Shown: positions 15,407 through 25,784, numbered from the stretch's first letter. The stretch is 64,000 bases of DNA from DAIMFL01 sp964372215 (GCA_964372215.1 CAYJQC010000008.1:62001-126000), one strand, 5' to 3'. Notes: a model not told the origin generated them from the sequence alone. Made by a program: numbers and translations.

Positions 15407-18400
15407 ATGCTTGTCAAGACGAACGCCTTCGCGAGCCGGCGTAGTGCGTCGGTCGGGGAGGCGCCAGGCTCACCGTTGCGGCGCTTCCTGGCCAGCGCCG
15501 GGGCGGGTCCGCCCTGGGACGACAAAGCCCCGATCAGGGCCGAACTCCTCAGCGTCGAGCGCTTGGAGGAACACGCGCGCAGCCTTGCGGCCGCCCAGAC
15601 GGTGACGCCCGGCGAGCGTAAGGGCGCCCCGTTGGCCAAGCGGCTGGCCGGCACCGAAGCCGTGCTGGTGGCGGCCTATCGCCACATCGCCGCGGCCGTC
15701 GACGCAGGCGCGGCCATCACCCCGGCCGCTGAATGGCTGATTGACAACTTCCATGTCGTGGAAAAGCAGATCCGCGAGGTCCGGGCCGATCTGCCGCCTG
15801 AGTATTATCGTCAGCTGCCCAAGCTGGCCGCCGGGCTCCTTGCGGGCTACCCGCGGGTATTCGGCGTGACCTGGGCCTTCGTGGCCCATACCGACAGCCT
15901 GTTCGATCCAGAAGTCATACGTCGCTATCTGCTGGCCTATCAGTCCGTGCAGCCGCTCACGATCGGCGAACTGTGGGCGGTGCCGATCACCTTGCGCATC
16001 GTGCTGGTCGAGAACCTGCGGCGAATCGCCCAGCGGATCATCGACAGCAGAGCCGGGCGCGGCGCCGCGGATGCGGCAGCCGACCGACTGCTGGGCGCCG
16101 GGGGCCGCGCCGTTGAACCGGCCGAGACGGTGCTTCCGCCGCATGGGAAGACCACGTTTTCAAACAGTTTTCTTGTGCAACTGGTCCATCGGTTGCGGGA
16201 CCAGGATCCCGGAATCGCCCCGGCATTGGCGTGGGTCGACGAGCAGTTGTCGAGACAGGGGACGAGTGCCGACGCGGTGGTCCGGGACGAGCACCAGAGG
16301 CAGGTTGCCAACAGCGTCACGGTGCGCAATATCATCACCAGCATGCGGCTCATCTCCGATGTCGATTGGACGGAGCTGTTCGAGCGCATCAGCCTGGTCG
16401 ACGACGTGTTCCAGACGGGCGACCGCTTCCGAGAAATGGATTTTCCGACGCGCAATCTCTACCGCAGCGCCGTGGAGGAACTCGCCCGAGGCTCTCGGCT
16501 CACCGAGCTGGAGGTTACGCACGCGGCGGTGGCGACGGCCGCGAGGGTCCTGACGGCCGCGACCAGCAGCCTCGACGCTCGCCTGGCCGATCCGGGCTAC
16601 TATCTGATCGCCGGCGGCCGGCCCGAGTTCGAAGCGGCGATCGGGTTCAGGTTGTCTCCGAAGGCTTGGCTGGGACGGGCCTTTCGGGCGCTGGGGATCG
16701 GCGGCTATGTCAGCGTCGGCGCGGTCGTGGCGACCGGGCTGCTGGCCGTGCCGTTGACTGTCGTCGCGTCGTGGGACGAAGACTGGCGATCGTTGCTACT
16801 GCTCGGGATTTTGGGATCGATCCCGGCAATCGATGTGGCTGTGACGCTCGTCAACCACATCCTCACTCGAGGTATCCGCGCCACCTTGCTTCCGGCCCTC
16901 GATCTGCGCGGCGGAGTCCCCGCGGACCTGCGCACCCTCGTCGCGGTGCCGGTATTGCTGGGCTCGCTCAAGGATGTCGAAGAACACGTCGAGCGGCTTG
17001 AGATCCACTACTTGGCGAGCCCCAGGGGTGAGCTTCATTTCGCGCTGCTGTCGGATTGGGCGGATGCAGCGAGCGAGCATGTGGACGGGGACGATGAGCT
17101 GCTGAACGCGGGCTCGGCGGCCATCGCAAAGTTGAACCAGCGTTATGGACCCGCGCCAGGGGGCGACCGCTTCTTGCTGTTGCACCGGCGGCGGGTCTGG
17201 AACCGAGGCGAGGGCCGCTGGATCGGCTGGGAGCGCAAGCGCGGGAAGCTTTCCGAACTCAATCGCCTGCTTCGCGGTGCGCAGGACACCACGTACCTCG
17301 CGCCGCCGCCTGTGCCCGCCGACGTCCGCTACGTGATCACCCTGGACGCCGATACGCGGCTGCCGCGCGAGACGGTCGGACGGTTGATCGGAAAGATGGC
17401 TCATCCCCTGAACCGGCCGCGCTTGGACGCCCAGCTTGGCCGGGTGGTCGAAGGCAACGCCGTGCTGCAGCCGCGGGTGACGCCGGCGTTGCCGGTGGGA
17501 CTCGAGGGCTCGTTATTCCTGCGCGTGTTTTCCAGTGCGACCGGCATCGACCCCTATGCCGCCGCGGTGTCGGATGTCTACCAGGATCTGTTCGGCGAGG
17601 GCTCCTATACCGGCAAGGGGATCTACGACGTGGACGCCTTCGAGGCGGCGCTCGAGGGGCGCGTCCCCGACTCCACCCTGCTCAGCCACGATCTGTTTGA
17701 GGGTATCTTCGCGCGCGCCGGCCTTGCGTCCGACGTGGAGGTCATAGAGGATTTTCCTGCCCGCTATGACGTCGCCTCCCTTCGCCACCACCGCTGGGCG
17801 CGAGGCGACTGGCAATTGCTGCCTTGGATCTTGGGCCGAGGACCTAGAAGGGCCGATTGTCGGCCGCGCGGCAGCGTTCCGGCGATTGGCCGCTGGAAGA
17901 TGCTCGACAATCTGCGACGCTCACTTTCGCCGCCGGCGGTGGTGCTGGCGCTGATCGCAGGATGGGCCATGCCGCTCGAAGACGCGGCGGTCTGGACGGC
18001 GTTCGTCCTGTTGACGATCGTCCTGCCGCCGCTCATTCCGGTGATCGCGGAGATCGCGCCACACCGCCCCGGGGTGACGCTTCGTAGCCACTTCCGTGCT
18101 CTGCGCACCGAGTTCGCTCTCGGGCTCGTCCAGTCCGGCCTGATGATCATCTTCCTTGCGCACCAAGCCTGGCTGATGGGCGATGCGATCGTCCGCACCC
18201 TGGTCCGGCTGACGGTGACGCGCCGCCATCTGCTGCAGTGGGTGCCGTCGGCCCATGCGGAACTCGCCGCCCGTCCGGGAGTCTTGCGTTTCTTCGAGCG
18301 GATGGCGGGCGCGCTCGTCGTCGGCGCCGTCGCCGTCGCCGTCGCGGGGATCTGGGGGCGGGGAACTTGGCCGGTGGCCTCTTTGTTCGCGCTTGCCTGG

Positions 18401-21400
18401 TTCGCTTCTCCAGCCATCGCCCACTGGGCGAGCCAGTCACCCCGGATCGTCGCCCGGCGGCCACTCGCCGATACCGACGCCCGCAGTCTGCGCATGATCG
18501 CTCGGCGGACATGGCGCTTCTTCGAGACCTTTGTCACGCCAGCCAGCCATATGCTGCCACCCGACAACTTCCAGGAAATCCCTGAACCAATCGTCGCCCA
18601 CCGGACCTCGCCGACGAACATCGGCCTCTATCTGCTATCGACAGCCAGCGCGCGCGACCTCGGCTGGATCGGAACCCTCGAGGCTGTGGGCCGGCTAGAG
18701 TCTACTCTGTCGACCATGGCGAGAATGGCCCGATGCCGAGGCCACTTCTTCAACTGGTACGACACGCACGACCTGCGTCCACTCGATCCGCAATACGTAT
18801 CGTCGGTCGACAGCGGCAACCTGGCCGGCCATTTGATAGCGGTCGCCAACACCTGCCGGGCGTGGCGCGGACTGGCTCTGGCCGAGCCGCAGCGCCTCGA
18901 CGGCGTCGCAGACGCGCTCGACCTGGCGCGGGACGAGGCCCACCGTGCGGTCGACGACCGCCCGTCCAAGAGCGTGGTCTGGCGGCGGTTCGACCACGAA
19001 CTGGAGCGGTTGGCGTCCGGTTTGCGTTTGGAGGGGGCCGAAACCGCGGTCGTCGAGCCGCGATTGGCGGGCCTTTCCGAACAGGCCGCGATTCTGGTGG
19101 ATACCGCGCGCGAGATCGCCCTGGAAGAGGAAGGCGACGTCGGCGCGGACGTGCAGTTTTGGGCCGAGGCGGTCCTCGCCTGCATCGAGAGCCATCGGCG
19201 CGATCTGAATGCGCAGCACGCCGTCTCGGTGAGCACGCGCCTCGAGGCGCTGGAGGATGTCGCGCGATCGATGGCCCTGTCGATGGAGTTCGACTTCCTG
19301 CTCGATCCAGACCGGCTGCTGCTCTCGATCGGCTATCAGGTGAGCGAGGCCGCGCTAGATCCGAGCTGCTATGACCTTCTGGCGTCCGAAGCCAGGCTCG
19401 CGAGCTTCATAGCGATCGCCAAGGGGGATGCGCCCGCCCGGCACTGGTTTCGGCTGGGCCACGCCGTGACCCCGGTCGCCCAAGGCGCGGCGCTGATCTC
19501 GTGGTCGGGCTCGATATTCGAGTATCTGATGCCGTCGCTGGTCATGAGAGCACCGGCCCAGAGCTTGCTCGAGCAGACCAATCGGCTGATCGTGCGCCGC
19601 CAGATCGCCTATGGTGCGACGCTGAAGACACCATGGGGGGTGTCGGAGTCGGCTTACAACGCCCGCGACCTGGACTTCACCTACCAATATTCCAACTTCG
19701 GGGTTCCGGGGCTGGGCCTCAAACGCGGACTGGCCGACAACGTCGTGATTGCCCCTTATGCAACGGCATTGGCGAGCATGGTCGACCCGCAGGCCGCGGC
19801 GCGCAACTTCGAGCAGCTTGAGGCCATTGGCGCCCGCGGCCGTTACGGATTCTATGAGGCCTTGGACTTCACGCGGACTCGGGTCCCGGAGGGCGAGCGC
19901 GTTGCTATTGTTCGCGCGTTCATGGCCCACCACCAGGGTATGACCATCGCCGCCATCGCAGACGTGCTGCTGGACGGTGTCATGCGCGACCGATTCCATG
20001 CCGAGCCGATCGTTCAGGCAACGGAGCTTCTTCTACAAGAGCGCGTGCCGCGCGAGGTTACGGCAACCCTGCCGTCGGTCTCGGAGACGATGTCGGCAGC
20101 CAAGATCCGCGAGATCGAAGGATCCGGCGCCTGGCGAAACGTCGACCCGAGGAGCGCCACGCCCGCCACGCAGCTGATCTCGAATGGGCGCTATGCGGTG
20201 ATGCTCACGGCTGCAGGATCCGGTTACAGCAGCTGGCGCGATCTCGCCGTGACCCGCTGGCGCGAGGACGCCACATGTGACGGCTGGGGCTCCTATGTCC
20301 TTATGAGGGACGTCGCGAGCGGAGAGGTCTGGTCGGCGACCTATCAGCCGATCGGTGCCGAGCCCGAGGCGTACGGCGTGACCTTCAACGAGGACCGCGC
20401 CCAGTTTATGCGCCAGGATGGAAACGTGACGACCACCCTGGAGATTGTGGTTTCGGCGGAGGACGATGCTGAAGTCCGCCGGGTAACGGTCTCCAACCTG
20501 GGCAGTCGACTGCGTGAGATCGAGATCACCTCTTACGCCGAACTAGTGCTGGCGCCCCAGGCCGCCGACGTCGCACACCCAGCCTTTTCCAAGCTGTTCA
20601 TCGAGACTGAGCACCTCGCCGGACCGGGCGCGATATTAGCCACCCGACGGCGGCGCGCGCCAATGGAACAGGAGGTCTGGGCCGCGCATCTGGCAGTCGT
20701 CGTCGGCGAGGCCGTCGGCAAGCGCGAGTTCGAGACCGATCGCGCGCGGTTCCTCGGCCGTGGTGGCGGCATTGGCGCGCCGGCTGCGGCGATCAATGGA
20801 CGGCCGCTTTCCGGAACGACCGGGACCGTTCTTGATCCTATCTTCGCCCTGCGCCGACGCGTGCGGATCGCCCCTGGCGCCACGGCACGCGTCGATTTCT
20901 GGACAATGGTGGCGTCGTCGCGCGAGGCGGTGCTCGACCTCGTCGACAAGCACCACGACGCTGGTGCGTTCCAACGCGCCACCACGCTGGCCTGGACCCA
21001 GGCCCAGGTGCAGCTCCACCACCTCGGCATCGACCGAGGTGCGGCCGGGCTGTACCAGCGGCTTGCCAGCCACCTGATCTATGCGACGCCTGCCCTGCGC
21101 CCGCCTTCGGAGATCATTGCCGGCGGCGCCGGCGGTCAGCCCGATCTGTGGAGCCTCGGCATATCCGGTGACCTGCCGATCGTGCTGGTACGCATTTCCG
21201 ACATCCAGCACCTCGATGTTGCGGGCGAAGCACTCCAGGCGTTCGAATATTGGCGGATGAAGCGGTTGGCCGCGGACCTGGTCATTGTCAACGAGCGCGC
21301 CACCTCCTACGTCCAGGATCTCCAGATCGCCCTGGAAACCCTGGTCAGGGCCCGCCAGTCCAGGCCGCAGATCGGCGAGAACCGGTTGCCGGGGCACATT

Positions 21401-24007
21401 TTCGTTCTGCGCGCCGACCTGATCACGCCCGAGTCGCGCGCGCTGCTGGCGTCCGTCGCGCGCATCGTGTTGCTGGGCGAACGCGGCGGCCTCGCCGATC
21501 AGCTTGACCGCACTCCCGAGGCAAGGCCCCCGCTTCGGGCGGCGACCCAGCGCGTTCGGGCCGCCTCCGAACTGCAGGTCTCGCGGCCCGCGCCGGGGGT
21601 GGAATACTTCAACGGTCTGGGTGGGTTCTCGGAGAATGGCCGCGAATATGTGACGATGCTGAGCCCCGGCCAGTCGACGCCAGCGCCCTGGATCAACGTC
21701 ATCGCCAACCCCAGATTCGGCTTCCAAGTGTCGGCCGAAGGCGGCGGCTACGCTTGGTCGATGAACAGCCGTGAGCATCAGCTCACGCCCTGGTCGAACG
21801 ATCCGGTGACCGACAGGCCCGGTCAGGCCCTCTACATCAGGGACGAGGATACCGGCGATGTCTGGAGCCCGACGGCGCTGCCGATTCGGGATGAGACTGC
21901 GACCTATGTGGCACGGCATGGCTGGGGCTACAGCCGATTCGAACACACCTCGCACGACATCGCCGCGGATCTGCTGGAATTTTCGCCGCTGGTCGATCCG
22001 ATCAAGATCTCGCGCCTCACGCTGCGCAACAACTCACGCCACGCGCGGCGGCTGTCGGTAACCGCCTACGTCGAATGGGTCCTTGGCGCCGCGCGCAGCG
22101 CCTCGGCGCCGTTCGTGACCACCCGCATCGATCCGGACAGTGGTGCGATGCTGGCGAGCAATCCCTGGAACCCGGCGTTCAGGTGCCGAGTGGCGTTCGC
22201 CGACCTCGCCGGCAGACAGACGCGCTGGACGGGCGACCGGCGCGAGTTCATCGGCCGCAACGGCGCCCTCGCCATGCCCGCGGGCCTTTCCCACAACGCG
22301 GTGCTTTCGGGCCGGGTCGGCTCGGGCCTCGATCCCTGCGCCGCCCTCCAAACGGTGGTCGAGATTGCGCCGAATGGCGCGGTCGAAATCGCCTTCTTCC
22401 TGGGCGACGCGGAGGACGAAGCCGAAGCGCGCTCGCTGATCGCCCGCTACCGCAAGATCGACCTGGACGCGGTCCTGGCCGAGGTCAAAGAATTCTGGAA
22501 CGAGACCGTCGGCCAGGTTCAGGTCAGGACGCCCGACCGGTCGATGGACATCATGCTCAATGGCTGGCTGACTTATCAGACGCTCGCCTGCCGCGTCTGG
22601 GCTCGATCGGGATTCTATCAAGCCAGCGGCGCCTACGGCTTCCGCGACCAGTTGCAGGACTGCATGGCACTGGCGGCGGTTCAACCGGCGATGATGCGCG
22701 CGCATTTGGTCAGAGCTGCGGGCCGGCAGTTCGCCGAGGGTGATGTCCAGCACTGGTGGCTGCCGCATTCCGGCCAGGGCGTGCGCACACGCATCTCGGA
22801 CGATCGGGTCTGGCTCGCCTACGCCGCAGCGCACTACGTCACGGTCACCGGCGACGTGTCGGTACTCGACGAGACTGCGCCCTTCTTAGCCGGCCAGGCG
22901 TTGGAACCGAGTGAGAGCGACAGCTTCTTCCAACCGACCATCTCGGACGAGACCGCCAGCGTGTACGAACACTGCGCCCGGGCGTTGGACGCCAGCCTCG
23001 CGGTTGGCCGCCACGGCCTGCCTTTGATCGGCGGCGGGGATTGGAATGACAGCATGAACCGTGTCGGTCAGGACGGCCGGGGCGAAAGCGTTTGGCTGGG
23101 CTGGCTGCTGCACGCCACGCTCGATGAATTCACGGGCTTGGCCGATGCACGCGGCGATGCGGCGCGGGCGGCCAACTGGCGGGCGCGGATGCTTGCGCTC
23201 GCCGCCGCTCTCGACCACGAGGCCTGGGACGGCGATTGGTATCGCCGCGGCTGGTTCGACGACGGTTCCCCGCTCGGCTCGGCGGCCAGCGAAGAATGTC
23301 GCATCGACTCCATCGCCCAGTCCTGGGCGGTGATCTCTGGCGCCGGGCGGCCCGAGCGGGCAGTCCAAGCGATGGCGGCCGTCGAGCGCGAACTGATCCT
23401 GCCGCGGCATGGAATCGCCTTATTGTTCACGCCGCCATTTGATCGCTCACCGCATGATCCGGGCTACATCAAGGGCTATCCACCGGGCGTGCGTGAGAAT
23501 GGTGGCCAGTATACCCATGCGGCGCTGTGGTCGGTGATGGCGTTCGCCGGTCTTGGCGAGGGCGACAAGGCGGCGGCATTGTTCTGGCTGATCAATCCGA
23601 TCAACCACGCCCGCACCCGTACGGACATGCACCGCTACAAGGTCGAGCCCTATGTTGTTGCCGCCGACGTCTATGCCGCGTCCGGCCATGTTGGGCGCGG
23701 CGGATGGACCTGGTACACCGGCTCGGCCGGCTGGATGCAGCGCGCGGGCGTCGAAAGCATACTTGGACTTCGTATCGCGCGGGACATGCTGCGCCTCGAC
23801 CCCTGCATTCCAGCGTCCTGGCCCGGATTCGAGATCACGCTCCGGCATGGCGGGTCACTCTACGAGATCGTCGTCGAGAACCCCCAGGGCGTACAGCGCG
23901 GTGTTGCCGCAGCCGAGCTCGATGGCACGACGGTCACCGCAAGGCCGTTATCAATTCCGTTCCAAGACGACGGTGCCATTCATCGCCTTCAGGTTCGCCT
24001 CGGCTGA
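15407..24007 (+). CDS. ndvB: cyclic beta-1,2-glucan synthase (NdvB/Cgs)
   Basis: Giant inner-membrane enzyme that makes periplasmic cyclic beta-1,2-glucan from UDP-glucose, important in alphaproteobacteria for osmoadaptation and host interaction. At 2866 codons it is full length. Membrane segments lie at about residues 432-480 and several between 845 and 1030. The glycosyltransferase loop has YVITLDADTRLPRE near 640-655 (donor/metal Asp pair), SYTGKGIYDVDAFE, LLSHDLFEG and HHRWARGDWQLLPW near 793 (QxxRW-like). The C-terminal half holds two carbohydrate-binding repeats and a GH94 phosphorylase-like domain with GGGDWNDSMN near 2545, thought to set ring size. It lies between two inverted ISL3 remnants, so its locus may be mobile or rearranged. 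Confidence 0.95.
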   Translation: MLVKTNAFASRRSASVGEAPGSPLRRFLASAGAGPPWDDKAPIRAELLSVERLEEHARSLAAAQTVTPGERKGAPLAKRLAGTEAVLVAAYRHIAAAVDAGAAITPAAEWLIDNFHVVEKQIREVRADLPPEYYRQLPKLAAGLLAGYPRVFGVTWAFVAHTDSLFDPEVIRRYLLAYQSVQPLTIGELWAVPITLRIVLVENLRRIAQRIIDSRAGRGAADAAADRLLGAGGRAVEPAETVLPPHGKTTFSNSFLVQLVHRLRDQDPGIAPALAWVDEQLSRQGTSADAVVRDEHQRQVANSVTVRNIITSMRLISDVDWTELFERISLVDDVFQTGDRFREMDFPTRNLYRSAVEELARGSRLTELEVTHAAVATAARVLTAATSSLDARLADPGYYLIAGGRPEFEAAIGFRLSPKAWLGRAFRALGIGGYVSVGAVVATGLLAVPLTVVASWDEDWRSLLLLGILGSIPAIDVAVTLVNHILTRGIRATLLPALDLRGGVPADLRTLVAVPVLLGSLKDVEEHVERLEIHYLASPRGELHFALLSDWADAASEHVDGDDELLNAGSAAIAKLNQRYGPAPGGDRFLLLHRRRVWNRGEGRWIGWERKRGKLSELNRLLRGAQDTTYLAPPPVPADVRYVITLDADTRLPRETVGRLIGKMAHPLNRPRLDAQLGRVVEGNAVLQPRVTPALPVGLEGSLFLRVFSSATGIDPYAAAVSDVYQDLFGEGSYTGKGIYDVDAFEAALEGRVPDSTLLSHDLFEGIFARAGLASDVEVIEDFPARYDVASLRHHRWARGDWQLLPWILGRGPRRADCRPRGSVPAIGRWKMLDNLRRSLSPPAVVLALIAGWAMPLEDAAVWTAFVLLTIVLPPLIPVIAEIAPHRPGVTLRSHFRALRTEFALGLVQSGLMIIFLAHQAWLMGDAIVRTLVRLTVTRRHLLQWVPSAHAELAARPGVLRFFERMAGALVVGAVAVAVAGIWGRGTWPVASLFALAWFASPAIAHWASQSPRIVARRPLADTDARSLRMIARRTWRFFETFVTPASHMLPPDNFQEIPEPIVAHRTSPTNIGLYLLSTASARDLGWIGTLEAVGRLESTLSTMARMARCRGHFFNWYDTHDLRPLDPQYVSSVDSGNLAGHLIAVANTCRAWRGLALAEPQRLDGVADALDLARDEAHRAVDDRPSKSVVWRRFDHELERLASGLRLEGAETAVVEPRLAGLSEQAAILVDTAREIALEEEGDVGADVQFWAEAVLACIESHRRDLNAQHAVSVSTRLEALEDVARSMALSMEFDFLLDPDRLLLSIGYQVSEAALDPSCYDLLASEARLASFIAIAKGDAPARHWFRLGHAVTPVAQGAALISWSGSIFEYLMPSLVMRAPAQSLLEQTNRLIVRRQIAYGATLKTPWGVSESAYNARDLDFTYQYSNFGVPGLGLKRGLADNVVIAPYATALASMVDPQAAARNFEQLEAIGARGRYGFYEALDFTRTRVPEGERVAIVRAFMAHHQGMTIAAIADVLLDGVMRDRFHAEPIVQATELLLQERVPREVTATLPSVSETMSAAKIREIEGSGAWRNVDPRSATPATQLISNGRYAVMLTAAGSGYSSWRDLAVTRWREDATCDGWGSYVLMRDVASGEVWSATYQPIGAEPEAYGVTFNEDRAQFMRQDGNVTTTLEIVVSAEDDAEVRRVTVSNLGSRLREIEITSYAELVLAPQAADVAHPAFSKLFIETEHLAGPGAILATRRRRAPMEQEVWAAHLAVVVGEAVGKREFETDRARFLGRGGGIGAPAAAINGRPLSGTTGTVLDPIFALRRRVRIAPGATARVDFWTMVASSREAVLDLVDKHHDAGAFQRATTLAWTQAQVQLHHLGIDRGAAGLYQRLASHLIYATPALRPPSEIIAGGAGGQPDLWSLGISGDLPIVLVRISDIQHLDVAGEALQAFEYWRMKRLAADLVIVNERATSYVQDLQIALETLVRARQSRPQIGENRLPGHIFVLRADLITPESRALLASVARIVLLGERGGLADQLDRTPEARPPLRAATQRVRAASELQVSRPAPGVEYFNGLGGFSENGREYVTMLSPGQSTPAPWINVIANPRFGFQVSAEGGGYAWSMNSREHQLTPWSNDPVTDRPGQALYIRDEDTGDVWSPTALPIRDETATYVARHGWGYSRFEHTSHDIAADLLEFSPLVDPIKISRLTLRNNSRHARRLSVTAYVEWVLGAARSASAPFVTTRIDPDSGAMLASNPWNPAFRCRVAFADLAGRQTRWTGDRREFIGRNGALAMPAGLSHNAVLSGRVGSGLDPCAALQTVVEIAPNGAVEIAFFLGDAEDEAEARSLIARYRKIDLDAVLAEVKEFWNETVGQVQVRTPDRSMDIMLNGWLTYQTLACRVWARSGFYQASGAYGFRDQLQDCMALAAVQPAMMRAHLVRAAGRQFAEGDVQHWWLPHSGQGVRTRISDDRVWLAYAAAHYVTVTGDVSVLDETAPFLAGQALEPSESDSFFQPTISDETASVYEHCARALDASLAVGRHGLPLIGGGDWNDSMNRVGQDGRGESVWLGWLLHATLDEFTGLADARGDAARAANWRARMLALAAALDHEAWDGDWYRRGWFDDGSPLGSAASEECRIDSIAQSWAVISGAGRPERAVQAMAAVERELILPRHGIALLFTPPFDRSPHDPGYIKGYPPGVRENGGQYTHAALWSVMAFAGLGEGDKAAALFWLINPINHARTRTDMHRYKVEPYVVAADVYAASGHVGRGGWTWYTGSAGWMQRAGVESILGLRIARDMLRLDPCIPASWPGFEITLRHGGSLYEIVVENPQGVQRGVAAAELDGTTVTARPLSIPFQDDGAIHRLQVRLG

Positions 24008-24180
24008 TCCGGGCCGACTGGGCGCGGTTTCGAAACGGCTGTGGGCGTGAGGCGGCTTTTGCTCCGCCGTGATGGGCCGGCGCTCTGCGTCCGCCACTAG
24101 CTTAAGGGCGCCGATCAGGCTTGGAGGGATTGACGCTCATCGAGTCGATCTCCCTTGACCTGAGCCCCGCCAACTGATCC

Positions 24181-24405
24181 GGTCCGCCGCGCCTTGGGCA
24201 CCTTCGCCACGCATGTCGAGCGCATCATCCGGCGCTGGACCTCAGCGCACCCCAATGCCCGCATCGAAGCGCTCAACGGCCTCTTCCAAGCCGCCCGAGC
24301 GCGCGCCCGCGGCTACCGCAACACCGCTACCTGCATCACCATCATCTATCTGCTCGGCGCCCCACTCCCAGATATCCTCAAATCCATTTGAAACGTCGAG
24401 GAGCC
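24181..24405 (+). repeat. ISL3-type transposase 3' end, copy 2 of an inverted 225-bp pair
   Basis: Reverse complement of 13554-13778, 224 of 225 bases identical. It encodes the same ISL3-family C-terminal fragment ending PLPDILKSI and finishes at the same tip sequence (GACGTCGAGGAGCC type end, 24391-24405). Here it stands alone with no transposase body upstream. With copy 1 it brackets the 10.4 kb that contain ndvB. Confidence 0.75.
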
Positions 24406-24507
24406 TGATTTAGGCGGGTCGCGGCGCCGGAGCGCTCCATTGGGGTGTACAGAGACGGGAATCGGCTGACAGTGCCGCCTCGCAGATCGGGGGGCAGGCG
24501 GCTTTCC

Positions 24508-24560
24508 GTTTAGGGAATGGTTGACAGGCGGCCGAATCATATGTTTAGTGTGACCTAAAC
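24508..24560 (+). promoter_or_regulatory. promoter and operator of the XRE gene
   Basis: TTGACA (24521-24526) and TTTAGT (24544-24549) are spaced by 17 bp. The -10 box is inside the dyad GTTTAG-N6-CTAAAC (24543-24560). A further GTTTAG half-site at 24508-24513 lies just before the -35 box. This fits autorepression by the XRE protein encoded 22 bp downstream. Boxes are seen; binding is inferred. Confidence 0.6.
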
Positions 24561-24581
24561 GAACAACAAGGGAGAGGAGCC

Positions 24582-24935
24582 ATGACGGGCGGGAAGGAGA
24601 AATTCGGTGCGTTCGTCCGCCGGGAGCGGGAGGCCAAGGAGATCGGGTTGCGGGAGATGGCGAAACGGATCGAGGTGAGCCCCACATACTTGTCCAAGAT
24701 CGAGCGGGACGAGTTCGCGCCGCCGGCTGAGGACAAGGTGAAGGCGATTGCCAAGATCCTCGGGTGCGACGCCGACGATCTGCTGGCACGGGCGGGGCGG
24801 GTGTCGTCCGACATTTCGGACATCATCAAGCGCCGCCCGGTGGAGTTGGCGGCGCTTTTGCGGACCGCCAAGGGCCTGAGTACGGAGGGCGTCGCCCGGC
24901 TGGTGCAGAGGGCGCAGAAGGCCAAGGACGAGTGA
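24582..24935 (+). CDS. XRE-family helix-turn-helix regulator
   Basis: A 117-residue DNA-binding protein with a lambda-repressor-like HTH at about residues 10-65 (REMAKRIEVSPTYLSKIER). A helical tail follows (SDISDIIKRRPVELAALLR) that resembles dimerisation regions of transcription factors paired with ImmA-type proteases. A strong ribosome site (GGAGAGGAG) precedes the start. It sits 54 bp upstream of the ImmA/IrrE gene. In ICEBs1 and many phages such pairs form a repressor and its damage- or signal-triggered protease; the same control of the downstream replication block is inferred here. Confidence 0.88.
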   Translation: MTGGKEKFGAFVRREREAKEIGLREMAKRIEVSPTYLSKIERDEFAPPAEDKVKAIAKILGCDADDLLARAGRVSSDISDIIKRRPVELAALLRTAKGLSTEGVARLVQRAQKAKDE

Positions 24936-24989
24936 CGGCTTAGCGACAGACTTTCCAACGATGCAGATGCAGATGAGGATGGCGGATAG

Positions 24990-25760
24990 ATGACCAGGTT
25001 TGTTCCCTACCTGTCCGAAGAAGTGATCGAGGGTGACGCGGTGGCCCTGCTGGCTGAGTACGAGCAGGCGCGCGGTGTCATCATTGTGCCGCCTGTCCCG
25101 ATCGAAGACATCATCGAGAAGCACCTCAAGCTCGGCATCGAGTTCGACGACACCCACAAGCTGTTCGGCATTCCGAGGACTTCTGCGCGCGACGCGGACA
25201 TCCTCGGGGCGATCTTCTTCGACGAGCGCCGGATCGTGGTCGACGAAAGCCTGGATTCGGAAAAGCGGACAAGGGTCGAGGGGCGCTACCGTTTCACCCT
25301 CGCGCACGAGGGCGGCGGACACTGGCGCCTGCATCGCCACCTGTTCGCCAAGGATCCGATGCAGGCCGTCCTGTTCGACGGGCCCGTGTCCCCGTCCGTC
25401 ATCTGTCGGTCGAGCGAGTCCAAGAAGCCGGTCGAGTGGCAGGCAGACTTCTACGCGTCGTGCCTGCTGATGCCGAGGAACTTGGTGTTTCAGGCGTGGC
25501 AAGAACGTTTTGGCAATTCGAACGCCCGAATTCTGAGACCTAAGTACCCGCTGTGCTTGCCTGCCAATGCGAGCGACGAGATGGCTGCAATGTTCCACTC
25601 GCTCAATCAGCGCCAGGACGACGAGGAGATGAACAGGTACGTCCTGCCGTTCGCCCAAAAATTCCTGGTGTCGATGGTCGCCATGCGCATTCGCCTGGAG
25701 CGGCTGGGCCTGCTTCATCGGGAGATTCCGCGTCAGCAGTCCTTTCCGGCAGGTGGGTGA
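24990..25760 (+). CDS. ImmA/IrrE-like zinc peptidase
   Basis: A 256-residue protein of the ImmA/IrrE (DUF955) type, expected to cleave or inactivate the adjacent XRE repressor. The motif region reads RFTLAHEGGGHWRLHRHL near residue 105. The pattern is HE-GGG-H, one residue longer than the canonical HExxH, so either the loop is extended or metal binding differs. A later segment KPVEWQADFYASCLLMPRN matches the family's third-ligand helix (E..AD.FA..LLMP). The 54-bp gap after the XRE gene suggests one operon. Confidence 0.83.
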   Translation: MTRFVPYLSEEVIEGDAVALLAEYEQARGVIIVPPVPIEDIIEKHLKLGIEFDDTHKLFGIPRTSARDADILGAIFFDERRIVVDESLDSEKRTRVEGRYRFTLAHEGGGHWRLHRHLFAKDPMQAVLFDGPVSPSVICRSSESKKPVEWQADFYASCLLMPRNLVFQAWQERFGNSNARILRPKYPLCLPANASDEMAAMFHSLNQRQDDEEMNRYVLPFAQKFLVSMVAMRIRLERLGLLHREIPRQQSFPAGG

Positions 25761-25784
25761 GGGTTTTTTTAAGGAGAATGTAGA

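Noticed and set aside
20636..21955. Long antisense frame inside the glucan synthase gene
   Set aside because: Third-position GC shadow of a fully conserved protein; no family motifs.
24008..24180. Possible gene between ndvB and the second ISL3 fragment
   Set aside because: Only short frames without pattern; it reads as scar DNA.
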